A DNA stretch of 64,000 nt from assembly GCA_964583765.1 (NCBI GenBank), contig CAZOWW010000001.1, forward strand, positions 62,001 to 126,000, in the 5' to 3' direction. The translations under genes were made by a program, and so were the position numbers. Under the pieces are notes generated by a model. The model saw only the letters and a list, made by a program, of their open reading frames with translations. It was not told where the DNA came from and did no database searches. Each line of letters opens with the position of its first letter. Within the stretch, counting starts at the first letter, position 1. This DNA is from CAZOWW01 sp964583765 (GTDB lineage Bacteria > Actinomycetota > Actinomycetes > Actinomycetales > Kineosporiaceae). Positions 28,158 to 35,547 of this stretch are shown in pieces.

Positions 28158-29174
28158 ATGCGACTGACCGCACTGGCCGGCGGCGTCGGCGCAGCACGGT
28201 TCCTGCGGGGGTTGCGACACCACCTGCAGGCCACCGGCCGGGCCGCCGAGGTGACCGTCATCGGGAACACGGGCGACGATCTCCGCCTCCACGGGCTCCA
28301 GGTGTGCCCCGATCTGGACACCGTGATGTATACCCTCGGTGACGGAATTCACGAGGAGCAAGGGTGGGGACGGCGCCAGGAGACCTTCACCCTCGCCGAG
28401 GAGTTCGCGGCCTACGGCATGGGGCCGGACTGGTTCACGCTGGGCGACCGGGACCTGGCGACGCACGTCGTCCGCAGCCGGCTCCTCGCGGAGGGCCTCC
28501 CGCTCAGTGAGGTCACGGAACGGCTGTGTCAGAGGTGGCGTCCGGGGGTACGGCTGCTGCCGATGACCGATGCCCAGGTGGAGACCCGGGTGGAGCTGGA
28601 CTCCCCCGAGGGCGGCACCCGCACCGTCCACTTCCAGGAGTGGTGGGTGCGCCTGCACGCCCGGGTACCGGCCCGCCGGTTCGTCCTGGAGGGCGTCGAG
28701 CACGCCGCACCGGCCCCCGGCGTCCTCGACGCCATTGCCGGGGCCGACGTGATCCTGCTCCCGCCCAGCAACCCGGTGGTCTCGATCGGCACCATCCTGT
28801 CCGTTCCCGGAGTGCGCGGGGCCCTGCGCACGACCGCTGCCCCCGTGGTGGGGATCTCGCCCATCGTCGGAGGCGCACCGGTCCGCGGCATGGCCGACGC
28901 CTGCCTCACGACGATCGGACTCCCGACCACCGCCGCGGCCGTGGCCGGGCTGTACGCCGACTTCCTGGACGGATGGCTGGTGGACACCGCAGATCGCGAT
29001 GAAGTCGACACAGAGGGCTTCCTGGGGCGGCTCAGACCTGATTCCGCCCCGCGCCGGGTGCGCGCCCGGCACCGTCCCCTCCTCATGACCGACGTTCCCG
29101 CCACGGCGGCGATCGCGGCCGAGGCGCTGGACCTGGCCGCGCAGCTCGGCACCTCCTCGCCGACCGACCGGTGA
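28158..29174 (+). CDS. cofD: CofD/FbiA 2-phospho-L-lactate (PEP) transferase of F420 synthesis
   Basis: 338 aa. Transfers the phospho-lactyl or phosphoenolpyruvyl group from its GDP/GTP-activated form to the deazaflavin FO, giving (dehydro)F420-0. ATG 28158 gives MRLTALAGGVGAARFLRGL, the exact family start, with GNTGDDLRLHGLQVCPDLDTVMYTL and LPPSNPVVSIGTILSVPG also typical; upstream in-frame sequence is not conserved. The stop overlaps the cofE start (GTGA), so the pair is one operon. Confidence 0.95.
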   Translation: MRLTALAGGVGAARFLRGLRHHLQATGRAAEVTVIGNTGDDLRLHGLQVCPDLDTVMYTLGDGIHEEQGWGRRQETFTLAEEFAAYGMGPDWFTLGDRDLATHVVRSRLLAEGLPLSEVTERLCQRWRPGVRLLPMTDAQVETRVELDSPEGGTRTVHFQEWWVRLHARVPARRFVLEGVEHAAPAPGVLDAIAGADVILLPPSNPVVSIGTILSVPGVRGALRTTAAPVVGISPIVGGAPVRGMADACLTTIGLPTTAAAVAGLYADFLDGWLVDTADRDEVDTEGFLGRLRPDSAPRRVRARHRPLLMTDVPATAAIAAEALDLAAQLGTSSPTDR

Positions 29175-30619
29175 ACACGCCCCCACCCGCCGTCCCGGAA
29201 CGCGCGATGTCACCGGCAGAGCAGACGGCGCCCACGGGACACTCGACGGCGACCACCGCGGAGCCCACGGCAGTCATGGCGTTGCCGGTGACCGGACTGC
29301 CGGAGATCCGCGAGGGGGACGATCTCGCCGCCCTGATCGCCGAGGCGGCCCGGCCTCCGCTCGCCGACGGCGACATCGTGGTCGTCTCCAGCAAGGTGGT
29401 CTCCAAGGCGGAGGGCCGCACGATGTACGCCGCCTCCCGCGACGAGGCGGTCCGCACGCAGACCCTGCGTGTGGTCGCCGAGCGGGTCACCCCCCGCGGG
29501 ACGACGCGGATCGTGGCCTCCCGCAGCGGCCCGGTGCTGGCCGCCGCCGGGGTGGACGCCTCGAACGTCGATCCCGGGACGGTCCTGCTCCTGCCTGCGG
29601 ACCCCGACGCCTCCGCCGCGCGGCTGAGAGAAGGGCTCACCGCCCGCACCGGGTGCCGGCTCGCGGTCCTGATCTCGGACACCGCCGGTCGCCCCTGGCG
29701 GGAGGGCCAGGTGGACCTGGCCGTCGGAGCGGCGGCCCTGCAGGTCGTCGACGACCTGCGCGGCGGCGCCGACCGGTACGGGAACCCCCTCGAGGCCACC
29801 GTGCGGGCACTGGCGGACGAGATCGCCTCCCTCGCCGACCTCGTCAAGGGCAAGCTCGACGGAGTGCCGGTGGCGGTGGTGCGGGGACTGCCCGCGCTGG
29901 TGACCGACAGTTCGGCCCCGGGCGCGGCCTCGTTGCTGCGCCCCGCCGCCGGGGACTGGTTCCGCTACGGGCACGTCGAGGCGGTCCGGACCGCGCTCGG
30001 GGTGCCACCACTCGGGGACGACGCCTCGGTGAGCGCCGCCGTCCCCGGAGCAGCCCAGACCTCGGGCGCCCCAACGCCCCTGGGGAGCAGGCAGTACCCC
30101 GAGGCGAACGGGCACCAACCCGAGGCGAGCGGGCACCAGCCGAGGCTGGACGAGCACCTGTCGGGTGTGGACGGGCACCGGCCTGACGTGAACAGGCACC
30201 TGCCAGGGAACCGGGAGTTCCGGGGTGTCGGGGTGTCGGGGGTGCCCGGGGTGCCCATGACACCGGACTCCCCTGCCGATCGGACGACCCGCGCCGTCGC
30301 GATCGCCTGCGCCGTGCCTCTGGGGGTGCGGGCGGAGGTGTTGCCGCCGTCCACCCCCGGCGACTCCCTCGTGGAGTGCGGGCTGCGCGTGCGCCTGACC
30401 ACGGACCCCTCGACGCCAGGTCTCCTCGACGGCGTCCCGGGCTCCACGACCCAGGCCCCTCCCGCCCCGGTGACGACCGCCGTGGCGCTGGGAATGGTCA
30501 CGCAGCGTCTGCTCGTCGCGGCCTGGTCCGAGAACCTGGTGGGCACGGTGGAGGCGGTTCGCGAGACGGAGGCGGGCCCGGCGGTCGAGGTGTGCCTGCG
30601 GCCCTCGCCCGAGCTCTGA
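29171..30619 (+). CDS. cofE: CofE coenzyme F420:L-glutamate ligase with unusual C-terminal domain
   Basis: 482 aa. Adds glutamates to F420-0. The ligase domain covers about 38-290: LPEIREGDDLAALI, GDIVVVSSKVVSKAEGR, RIVASRSGPVLAAAGVD, LISDTAGRPWREGQVDLAVG and ALADEIASLADLVKGK are all family sequence. Then come six 7-residue repeats (308-349) and a ~125-residue C-terminal domain ending VEVCLRPSPEL. That is not the nitroreductase domain of mycobacterial FbiB: it has no FMN-binding signature I recognise. GTG 29171 overlaps cofD; a start nearer residue 36 would also keep the whole domain. Confidence 0.9.
   Translation: MNTPPPAVPERAMSPAEQTAPTGHSTATTAEPTAVMALPVTGLPEIREGDDLAALIAEAARPPLADGDIVVVSSKVVSKAEGRTMYAASRDEAVRTQTLRVVAERVTPRGTTRIVASRSGPVLAAAGVDASNVDPGTVLLLPADPDASAARLREGLTARTGCRLAVLISDTAGRPWREGQVDLAVGAAALQVVDDLRGGADRYGNPLEATVRALADEIASLADLVKGKLDGVPVAVVRGLPALVTDSSAPGAASLLRPAAGDWFRYGHVEAVRTALGVPPLGDDASVSAAVPGAAQTSGAPTPLGSRQYPEANGHQPEASGHQPRLDEHLSGVDGHRPDVNRHLPGNREFRGVGVSGVPGVPMTPDSPADRTTRAVAIACAVPLGVRAEVLPPSTPGDSLVECGLRVRLTTDPSTPGLLDGVPGSTTQAPPAPVTTAVALGMVTQRLLVAAWSENLVGTVEAVRETEAGPAVEVCLRPSPEL
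30092..30217 (+). repeat. six 21-bp coding repeats in cofE
   Basis: In-frame heptads at 30092, 30113, 30134, 30155, 30176 and 30197 (QYPEANG, HQPEASG, HQPRLDE, HLSGVDG, HRPDVNR, HLPGNRE); they form the linker between ligase and C-terminal domain. Confidence 0.93.
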
Positions 30620-31095
30620 AATCCCGCTTTCCGGGTCCCCGCAGCCGCCACAGTGCCCTGAGCGGCGGTCCGACGAATGCCGGCGGGGAGGACTCCCCAT
30701 TCCCCCGGCTGCACGGATGCCGTAGAAATCATGTCAGCGGCGCGAGGGACCTTGCTCCAGGGCCGGCTCCGGGCTGGTTCCGGTGTCTGCCCCCGAACGG
30801 GGTACCGGATGCCGGACAACAGGGTCGTCCCCGGTACGGTCCGGGTGGTCACCGCCGGGTCGGCTCACCGCACCAGGCGCCGGCGGGCAACGGTGCCGAT
30901 GCGAACAGAGCACGGTCACGGACGAAGCACGGTCACCAACAGGGCACGCGCACGAACAGGGCACGGGTACGACGACCAGGCGGGCAGGCACCATTGCCCG
31001 CCGGATGATCCAGGGGGGACGGGCACGTCCGGTCACGACCGGACGGGGCCTGCTGCGGTCAGCGGCAACCCCGCACACGAGAGGGGAGTACGGGA
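30620..31095. other. 476-bp gap after cofE
   Basis: No gene supported. Holds a 17-bp repeat (30902-30977). The 31096 gene has its own ribosome site (GAGAGGGGAG about 31078-31087). No clear terminator seen for cofE. Confidence 0.5.
30902..30977. repeat. 17-bp tandem repeat, 4 copies
   Basis: GCAC cores at 30910, 30927, 30944 and 30961 (exact 17-bp period) in units like GAACAGGGCACGGGTAC. Confidence 0.87.
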
Positions 31096-32301
31096 ATGCG
31101 CGTCGGTGCCGATGTGGAGGCACTCGCGGCGTTCGGCAGCCGGTTGAGCGCACAGGCGGACGTGATCGATCGGCTGACCCGGACGCTGGACGCGTCAGTC
31201 CACTCCTCCACGTGGAAGGGGCAGGACGCCGACGGCTTCCTGCGCCTGTGGAACGACGACCATCGGACGCAGCTGGCGGCGGCCGCGGCCTCGTTGCGCG
31301 ATGCCTCCCGGGTGATCCTGGGGAACGCTGACGAGCAGCGCCGCGCCAGCGATGCGGCAGGCGGCGGCCTGGCGACCGGAGCGGCCACCGGGGCGGGGGC
31401 AGGTGCCGGCGGAGCCGGCGGCTCGGGCGGAGAAAGCGGCGGCGAGGGCAAGGACGAGGGCGACGATCCGAACCGCGCCAAGCAGGAGGCCTACAAGTAC
31501 GAGAAGGACCGGCCGCAGTTCTACGACAAGAAGTGGGACAACTACGACGCCAAGCACGCCGCCCCGGACACCGACCCCCGGCACGCGGCGGACGGCAGCG
31601 ACAGCAGCACCCACCACAGGACCACGGACGGGCAGGACTCAGGCTCCGAGGGCGGACGGCATGCGGCGCCCGAGGACGACACTCCGGGACGGCACGCGGC
31701 GGACGACAAGAAGCCCGGGGTCAACGCCGACGTCTGGTCGACGCAGGGCGATGCGTTCGCCGGGGCCAAGACCGGGGTGGACGGCAGCACCAACTGGCAC
31801 GGCACGGACCTCAAGGGCGGCGCCGAGGTGTCCGCGGGCGCCAGCGTCGAGGGCTCGGCGAGCGCGGGGATCAAGGACGGCGCTGCCGCCCTCGCCGCCT
31901 CCGGAGCGGTCTTCGCCGGGGTCAAGGGCAGCGCCAACGGCTCGGTCGACTACGGCGTGGCCCACGCGGACGGGTCCGCCTACGCCAAGGCCGGCGCCGA
32001 CGCGGAGGCCAACGCGACGCTCAGCGCGGGCAAGGACGGCCTCAAGGCCGAGGCCGGTGCCTCGGCGTTCGCCGGCGCCAGTGCCGGCGTCGAGGGACAT
32101 GCGGATGTCGCGGGGGTCGGCGCGGGCGCCGGCGCGGACGTGACCGCCGGGATCGGCGCCGAGGCCAAGGCCGACGTCGACATCACGGCGAGCAAGGTGC
32201 GCGTCTCCGCCGATCTGGGCCTGACCCTCGGCGTGGGCGCGAACGTCCACATCGACGTCGAGGTCGATCCGCAGAAACTGTGGCACAGCCTGTTCGGCTG
32301 A
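31096..32301 (+). CDS. WXG100-like protein with long Ala/Gly-rich tail
   Basis: 401 aa. The first ~95 residues are two predicted helices joined by a turn with STWKGQDADGFLRLW (W-x-G motif as WKG), the pattern of ESX/type VII substrates. Next a Gly/Ser/Asp linker and charged region with many His and Asp residues (about 95-215), then about 180 residues of Ala-rich strands of the type GAEVSAGASVEGSASAGIKD, ending HIDVEVDPQKLWHSLFG. No nuclease or deaminase motif is visible. Possible roles are a secreted substrate or a large structural protein. No EccC-type ATPase is in the window, so export is inference. Confidence 0.75.
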   Translation: MRVGADVEALAAFGSRLSAQADVIDRLTRTLDASVHSSTWKGQDADGFLRLWNDDHRTQLAAAAASLRDASRVILGNADEQRRASDAAGGGLATGAATGAGAGAGGAGGSGGESGGEGKDEGDDPNRAKQEAYKYEKDRPQFYDKKWDNYDAKHAAPDTDPRHAADGSDSSTHHRTTDGQDSGSEGGRHAAPEDDTPGRHAADDKKPGVNADVWSTQGDAFAGAKTGVDGSTNWHGTDLKGGAEVSAGASVEGSASAGIKDGAAALAASGAVFAGVKGSANGSVDYGVAHADGSAYAKAGADAEANATLSAGKDGLKAEAGASAFAGASAGVEGHADVAGVGAGAGADVTAGIGAEAKADVDITASKVRVSADLGLTLGVGANVHIDVEVDPQKLWHSLFG

Positions 32302-32448
32302 CCGCTCCCGCGGGCATGCTGACGGGAGGAGCCCCACAGACCCCGGCCCGGAAGCGGGCAACGGCAACCGACTGAACGAGCCTGGACCCGGCCACCGGCG
32401 GGGCCGAAGGCCCACCACCGGAAGCGACAGGACAGATCGGAGTTATCC

Positions 32449-32994
32449 ATGGAGGTCACGTTCCCCGGCTCGGAGTTCCCCGGGTTCCCCCGGATCGAGC
32501 TCACGCTGCCCGAGGGCTGGCGCCGGGATGTCGCGGCAGATGCGGTCATCGTGGGCTACGACCCCGCGTCCCCGGCACATTTCCGCACCAATGTCGTGGT
32601 CACCGTCACTCGTACCCGGGGCGACCTGCCGGTCGAGGTGTACGCCCGGCGGTTCGCCGAGGAGGCGGGGCAGGACCCCACCTTCCAGGTCTACGGCGAG
32701 AGTCCGATCGAGGTGAGCGGCTACCCCGGCGTGTTGCGCCTGCAGTCGCGGCGACCGGAGAACCTCGGCTACGAGGTGATCCAGGCCCAGTACCTGGTGC
32801 TCGTGCCGACCACGCACGCCGAACTGTCGGACCTCGTGCAGCTGCACGCGAGCGCGGCCGTGGACGCCGCGGAGGCCACCATGGACAAGTTCCGCACCAT
32901 GGTCTCCTCCCTGCGGGCGACCCCGTGGAGCCCGGACGGATTCGAGGAGCTCGGCACCCCTACGAGCCCCGACGCCACGTCGACCGGAGCCTGA
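32449..32994 (+). CDS. LpqN/DcrB-like (Mog1/PsbP fold) protein
   Basis: 181 aa. A single compact domain: FPRIELTLPEGWRRDV, VGYDPASPAHFRTNVVVTVTR, GESPIEVSGYPGVLRLQ and LVLVPTTHAELSDLVQLHASA, the strand-helix order of the LpqN/LpqT fold. No signal peptide, so it is cytosolic unless exported otherwise. In actinomycetes such proteins accompany WXG100/ESX genes; here it follows the WXG100-like gene by 147 bp in the same direction. ATG 32449; its start context GGAGTTATCC is weak. Confidence 0.78.
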   Translation: MEVTFPGSEFPGFPRIELTLPEGWRRDVAADAVIVGYDPASPAHFRTNVVVTVTRTRGDLPVEVYARRFAEEAGQDPTFQVYGESPIEVSGYPGVLRLQSRRPENLGYEVIQAQYLVLVPTTHAELSDLVQLHASAAVDAAEATMDKFRTMVSSLRATPWSPDGFEELGTPTSPDATSTGA

Positions 32995-33035
32995 GCACGG
33001 CGGTCGGAGGCTGAGGCCCCCGACCGGAGCCGCTC
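32981..33035. repeat. 20-bp repeat seeded by the LpqN-like gene end
   Basis: CGACCGGAGCCTGAG (holds the stop codon) at 32981, CGGTCGGAGGCTGAG at 33001 and CGACCGGAGCCGCTC at 33021; exact 20-bp period. Confidence 0.88.
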
Positions 33036-33041
33036 CCGGTC

Positions 33042-33097
33042 CTCAGCCGCTCAGCCGCTCAGCCGGCCAGTGACTCAGCTGGTCAGCGACTCAGCGG
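33042..33097. repeat. 8-bp tandem repeat seeded by the CapA stop codon
   Basis: Seven 8-bp units from 33042 (CTCAGCCG three times, then GCCAGTGA, CTCAGCTG, GTCAGCGA, CTCAGCGG); the last contains the CapA stop (minus strand, 33091-33093). Confidence 0.88.
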
Positions 33098-34401
33098 CCT
33101 GGTCCCACCACGACCAGACCGGCGGCGGCACCGCCCCGGGAGAGCACGGTGGCCCTGGTGCGGGCCCAGGAGGCCCGCAACTGCTCCAGCAGTGCGCCGT
33201 GGACGTCCGCCCGGAGCAGCCGCGGGATGTCGAGCAGCTGGGCCGGACCGCCGTCCAGCCGCATGAAGGTGGGGATCGCCCGCACGGTGACGGCGCGGAA
33301 ATGTCCGGGAGAGGTCTCCCGGAAGGTGAACGAGACCATGAGCCCGTCGTGGGTGTCGGTCGCGCGGTTCTGCCACGCGACCTCATTGCCCATGCCGTAG
33401 ACCACCCACTTGCCGTGGAGCGACTCCATCGGCTGCACCACGTGCGCGTGGCAGCCGAGCAACAGGTCGACGTCGGGCGAGGCGAGCAGGGCCTTGGCCT
33501 GGGCGATCTGGGAGGGATCGGGATCGTGCCGGTACTCCGTACCCCAGTGCAGGCTGACCACCACCACCTCGGCCCCCGCCTGCCGCGCCCGGTGGGCGTC
33601 GGCCAGGATGCGCGGCACGTCGATCCTGTTCACGAGCCAGGAACGGCCGGGGGGCACGGGCATCCCGTTGAGTCCGTAGGTGTAGGCGAGATGACTCACG
33701 CGCACCCCGCGCACCGGGAACGGTGTCACCCGGGTGGCCTCAGCCGGGGTCCGTGCGCTGCCCGTGTGCCCCAGCCCCGCCGCGTCCAGCGCCGCCAACG
33801 TACGGTCGATGCCCTGCTCGCCCTGGTCCAGGGAGTGGTTGGACGCCGTGTCGCACCGGTCGAATCCCGCCGAGACGACGGCCTTGACCACCTGCGGAGG
33901 CACGTTGAACACCGGGTAGCTGGACCACGGACCGTCCGGCAGCCCGACCGGGGTCTCCAGGTGGCAGATGGCGAGGTCGGCCGCCGACACGTCGGGCCGC
34001 ACGGAGGCGAACAACGGGGCGAAGTCGTACCCCGCATGGCCCGCGCCCCGGGCGGCGCTGGCCCCCTGCGCCCAGAATGCGTTGTGCAGGAGCACGTCCC
34101 CGGCCGCGAGCAGGGTGAACGTGCGCCGAGGGCGGTCACCGCCGTCCTTCGAGGGGCTCGGGGACACCACGGCACCGGGTGCGGTGGTCGAGGAGGTGGG
34201 GCTCGGGGCGAGTCCGGGGACACCTGACCAGCTGGCCAGCCCGGTCACCCTGCCCGGGGTCACCGCGTCGGTCGTGCGACGAGGTTCTCCCTGCGCCGTC
34301 CCGCCGGTATCGCCGGCGCGGGGACGTGGCGCCCCGACCGACACCCCGGCCAGGACCAGGGGAAGGAGGACCAGCGCGAGGCGCCGGTAAGCGCGGATCA
34401 T
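33091..34401 (-). CDS. CapA-family (poly-gamma-glutamate capsule-type) exported phosphoesterase-fold protein
   Basis: 436 aa. ATG 34401 (MIRAYRRLALVLLPLVLAGV) gives a signal peptide; the longer frame overlaps the next gene by too much. A ~90-residue Ser/Thr/Pro linker precedes the calcineurin-like CapA domain: AAGDVLLHNAFW, LAICHLETPVG, SNHSLDQGEQGID, VVSLHWGTEY and LLLGCHAHVVQPME. These residues match the metal-binding pattern of the fold. CapA acts in Bacillus capsule anchoring; in actinomycetes its substrate is unknown. Starts 16 nt after the GT2 gene, probably one operon. Confidence 0.88.
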   Translation of the reverse strand: MIRAYRRLALVLLPLVLAGVSVGAPRPRAGDTGGTAQGEPRRTTDAVTPGRVTGLASWSGVPGLAPSPTSSTTAPGAVVSPSPSKDGGDRPRRTFTLLAAGDVLLHNAFWAQGASAARGAGHAGYDFAPLFASVRPDVSAADLAICHLETPVGLPDGPWSSYPVFNVPPQVVKAVVSAGFDRCDTASNHSLDQGEQGIDRTLAALDAAGLGHTGSARTPAEATRVTPFPVRGVRVSHLAYTYGLNGMPVPPGRSWLVNRIDVPRILADAHRARQAGAEVVVVSLHWGTEYRHDPDPSQIAQAKALLASPDVDLLLGCHAHVVQPMESLHGKWVVYGMGNEVAWQNRATDTHDGLMVSFTFRETSPGHFRAVTVRAIPTFMRLDGGPAQLLDIPRLLRADVHGALLEQLRASWARTRATVLSRGGAAAGLVVVGPGR

Positions 34402-34417
34402 GATGAGTCCCCGCGAG

Positions 34418-35464
34418 CTACCGGTCCCCGGCCGTCCCGCCGGGGGAGACTCCCGCGGCGTCCGAGGCACCGGAGGAACTCCCGGCGTCCTTGCGCGCGG
34501 GGGTCTCGAACTCACCCAGCGCGACGTCCACCCCGGCCATCGCGGTCTCCCCGCGCGAGCGCACGACGAGGTCGGCCAGCAGGGCCATCGACCCGATGAT
34601 CAGGCTGCTCAGCACCAGGAGCACGGTCACGGCCGGGAAGTAGAACGGGTGACGGACCATGTCGACGACGCCCTTGACCAGCCCCACGGCCAACAGCCAC
34701 AGCGCGGGCGGCATCAACACCTTGATCGGGTCGAAGTACATCACCATCCGCAGCACCTGCAGGATGTAGCGGTAGGCGTCCCGCACGAAGTGGAACTTCG
34801 AGCGTCCGGCCCGCTTCGAGTACTCGATCGGCAGGTAGTAGACGTCGTGCTGGTTGGACAGGAACGCCAGCGTGAGCGTCGTGACGCAGGAGAACCCGGC
34901 CGGCAGCAACCGCAGGTAGGGCAGGGACACCGAGCGCCGGAACGCCCGCAACCCCGAGTTGAGGTCGGGGATGCGCTGGTTCGACAGCTTCTCGGCGATC
35001 TTGCGGATGAACCACTTCGCGGGCAGGCGCAGCCACTTGTAGCTGCCCTCCTCGCTCGTGCGGGCACCCACCACCTGGTCGTAGGTCGGGTCGTCGAGGA
35101 GGATCTGCACGAGCTCAGGAATCCGCTCGTTGGGGTAGCTCAGGTCGGCGTCGGTCCAGACCACGATCTCGCCCCGGGCCTGCAGGGTGCCGATGCGGCG
35201 CACGGTGCCGGTGCCGCCGTTGCGGCGGAAGGAGAGCACCCGGACGTGCGGCATGCGGGTCGCGGCCTCCCGGACCACCGCGAGGGTGCCGTCCGTACTG
35301 GCGTCGTCGATCGCCAGTACCTCGTACGACAGGCCGCTGGCGTCGAGGGAGGCGGTGATCCGCTCCAACTCGACCAGGACGTGGTCCTGCTCGTTGAAAC
35401 AGGGCAGGACGACGCTGACCAGCGGCGACGGCGCCACGGCTGCGGGAAGGGAACGCTCGCTCAT
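34418..35464 (-). CDS. GT2 glycosyltransferase, DPM1/GtrB type
   Basis: 348 aa. Catalytic GT-A domain about 15-240: VVLPCFNEQDHV, AIDDASTDGT, RRNGGTGTVRRIG, VVWTDADLSYP (DxD). The region FHFVRDAYRYILQVLRMVMYFDPIKVL leads into two to three TM helices (about 250-315) and a Ser/Gly tail. This domain order is that of polyprenyl-phosphate sugar synthases (dolichol-P-mannose or GtrB types), which would make the donor for the adjacent GT-C protein. ATG 35464 with a -10 box 10 nt upstream. Confidence 0.88.
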   Translation of the reverse strand: MSERSLPAAVAPSPLVSVVLPCFNEQDHVLVELERITASLDASGLSYEVLAIDDASTDGTLAVVREAATRMPHVRVLSFRRNGGTGTVRRIGTLQARGEIVVWTDADLSYPNERIPELVQILLDDPTYDQVVGARTSEEGSYKWLRLPAKWFIRKIAEKLSNQRIPDLNSGLRAFRRSVSLPYLRLLPAGFSCVTTLTLAFLSNQHDVYYLPIEYSKRAGRSKFHFVRDAYRYILQVLRMVMYFDPIKVLMPPALWLLAVGLVKGVVDMVRHPFYFPAVTVLLVLSSLIIGSMALLADLVVRSRGETAMAGVDVALGEFETPARKDAGSSSGASDAAGVSPGGTAGDR

Positions 35465-35474
35465 GATAGGCGGG

Positions 35475-35480
35475 AGGTTA
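35475..35480 (-). promoter_or_regulatory. -10 box of the GtrB-type gene
   Basis: TAACCT on the minus strand, 10 nt before ATG 35464; the transcript would have a 3-4 nt leader. Confidence 0.6.
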
Positions 35481-35547
35481 CCGTGCTCACGGTCCGCACC
35501 CGACGGCGCTCACGATCCGCACCTGACCGGACGCATGTCCACCGCGC

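Noticed and set aside
29900..30620. frameshift or gene fusion error in cofE
   Set aside because: Frame stays open with normal GC3 bias through the repeats and the C-terminal domain; repeat units are exact multiples of 3, so it reads as a real in-frame insertion.
20677..31147. mobile elements or transposase remnants
   Set aside because: No transposase motifs, terminal inverted repeats or target duplications found; composition is even across the window.
30677..31147. 156-aa open frame in the gap after cofE
   Set aside because: Composed of repeat-derived Arg/Gly/His sequence and overlaps the WXG100-like gene start.
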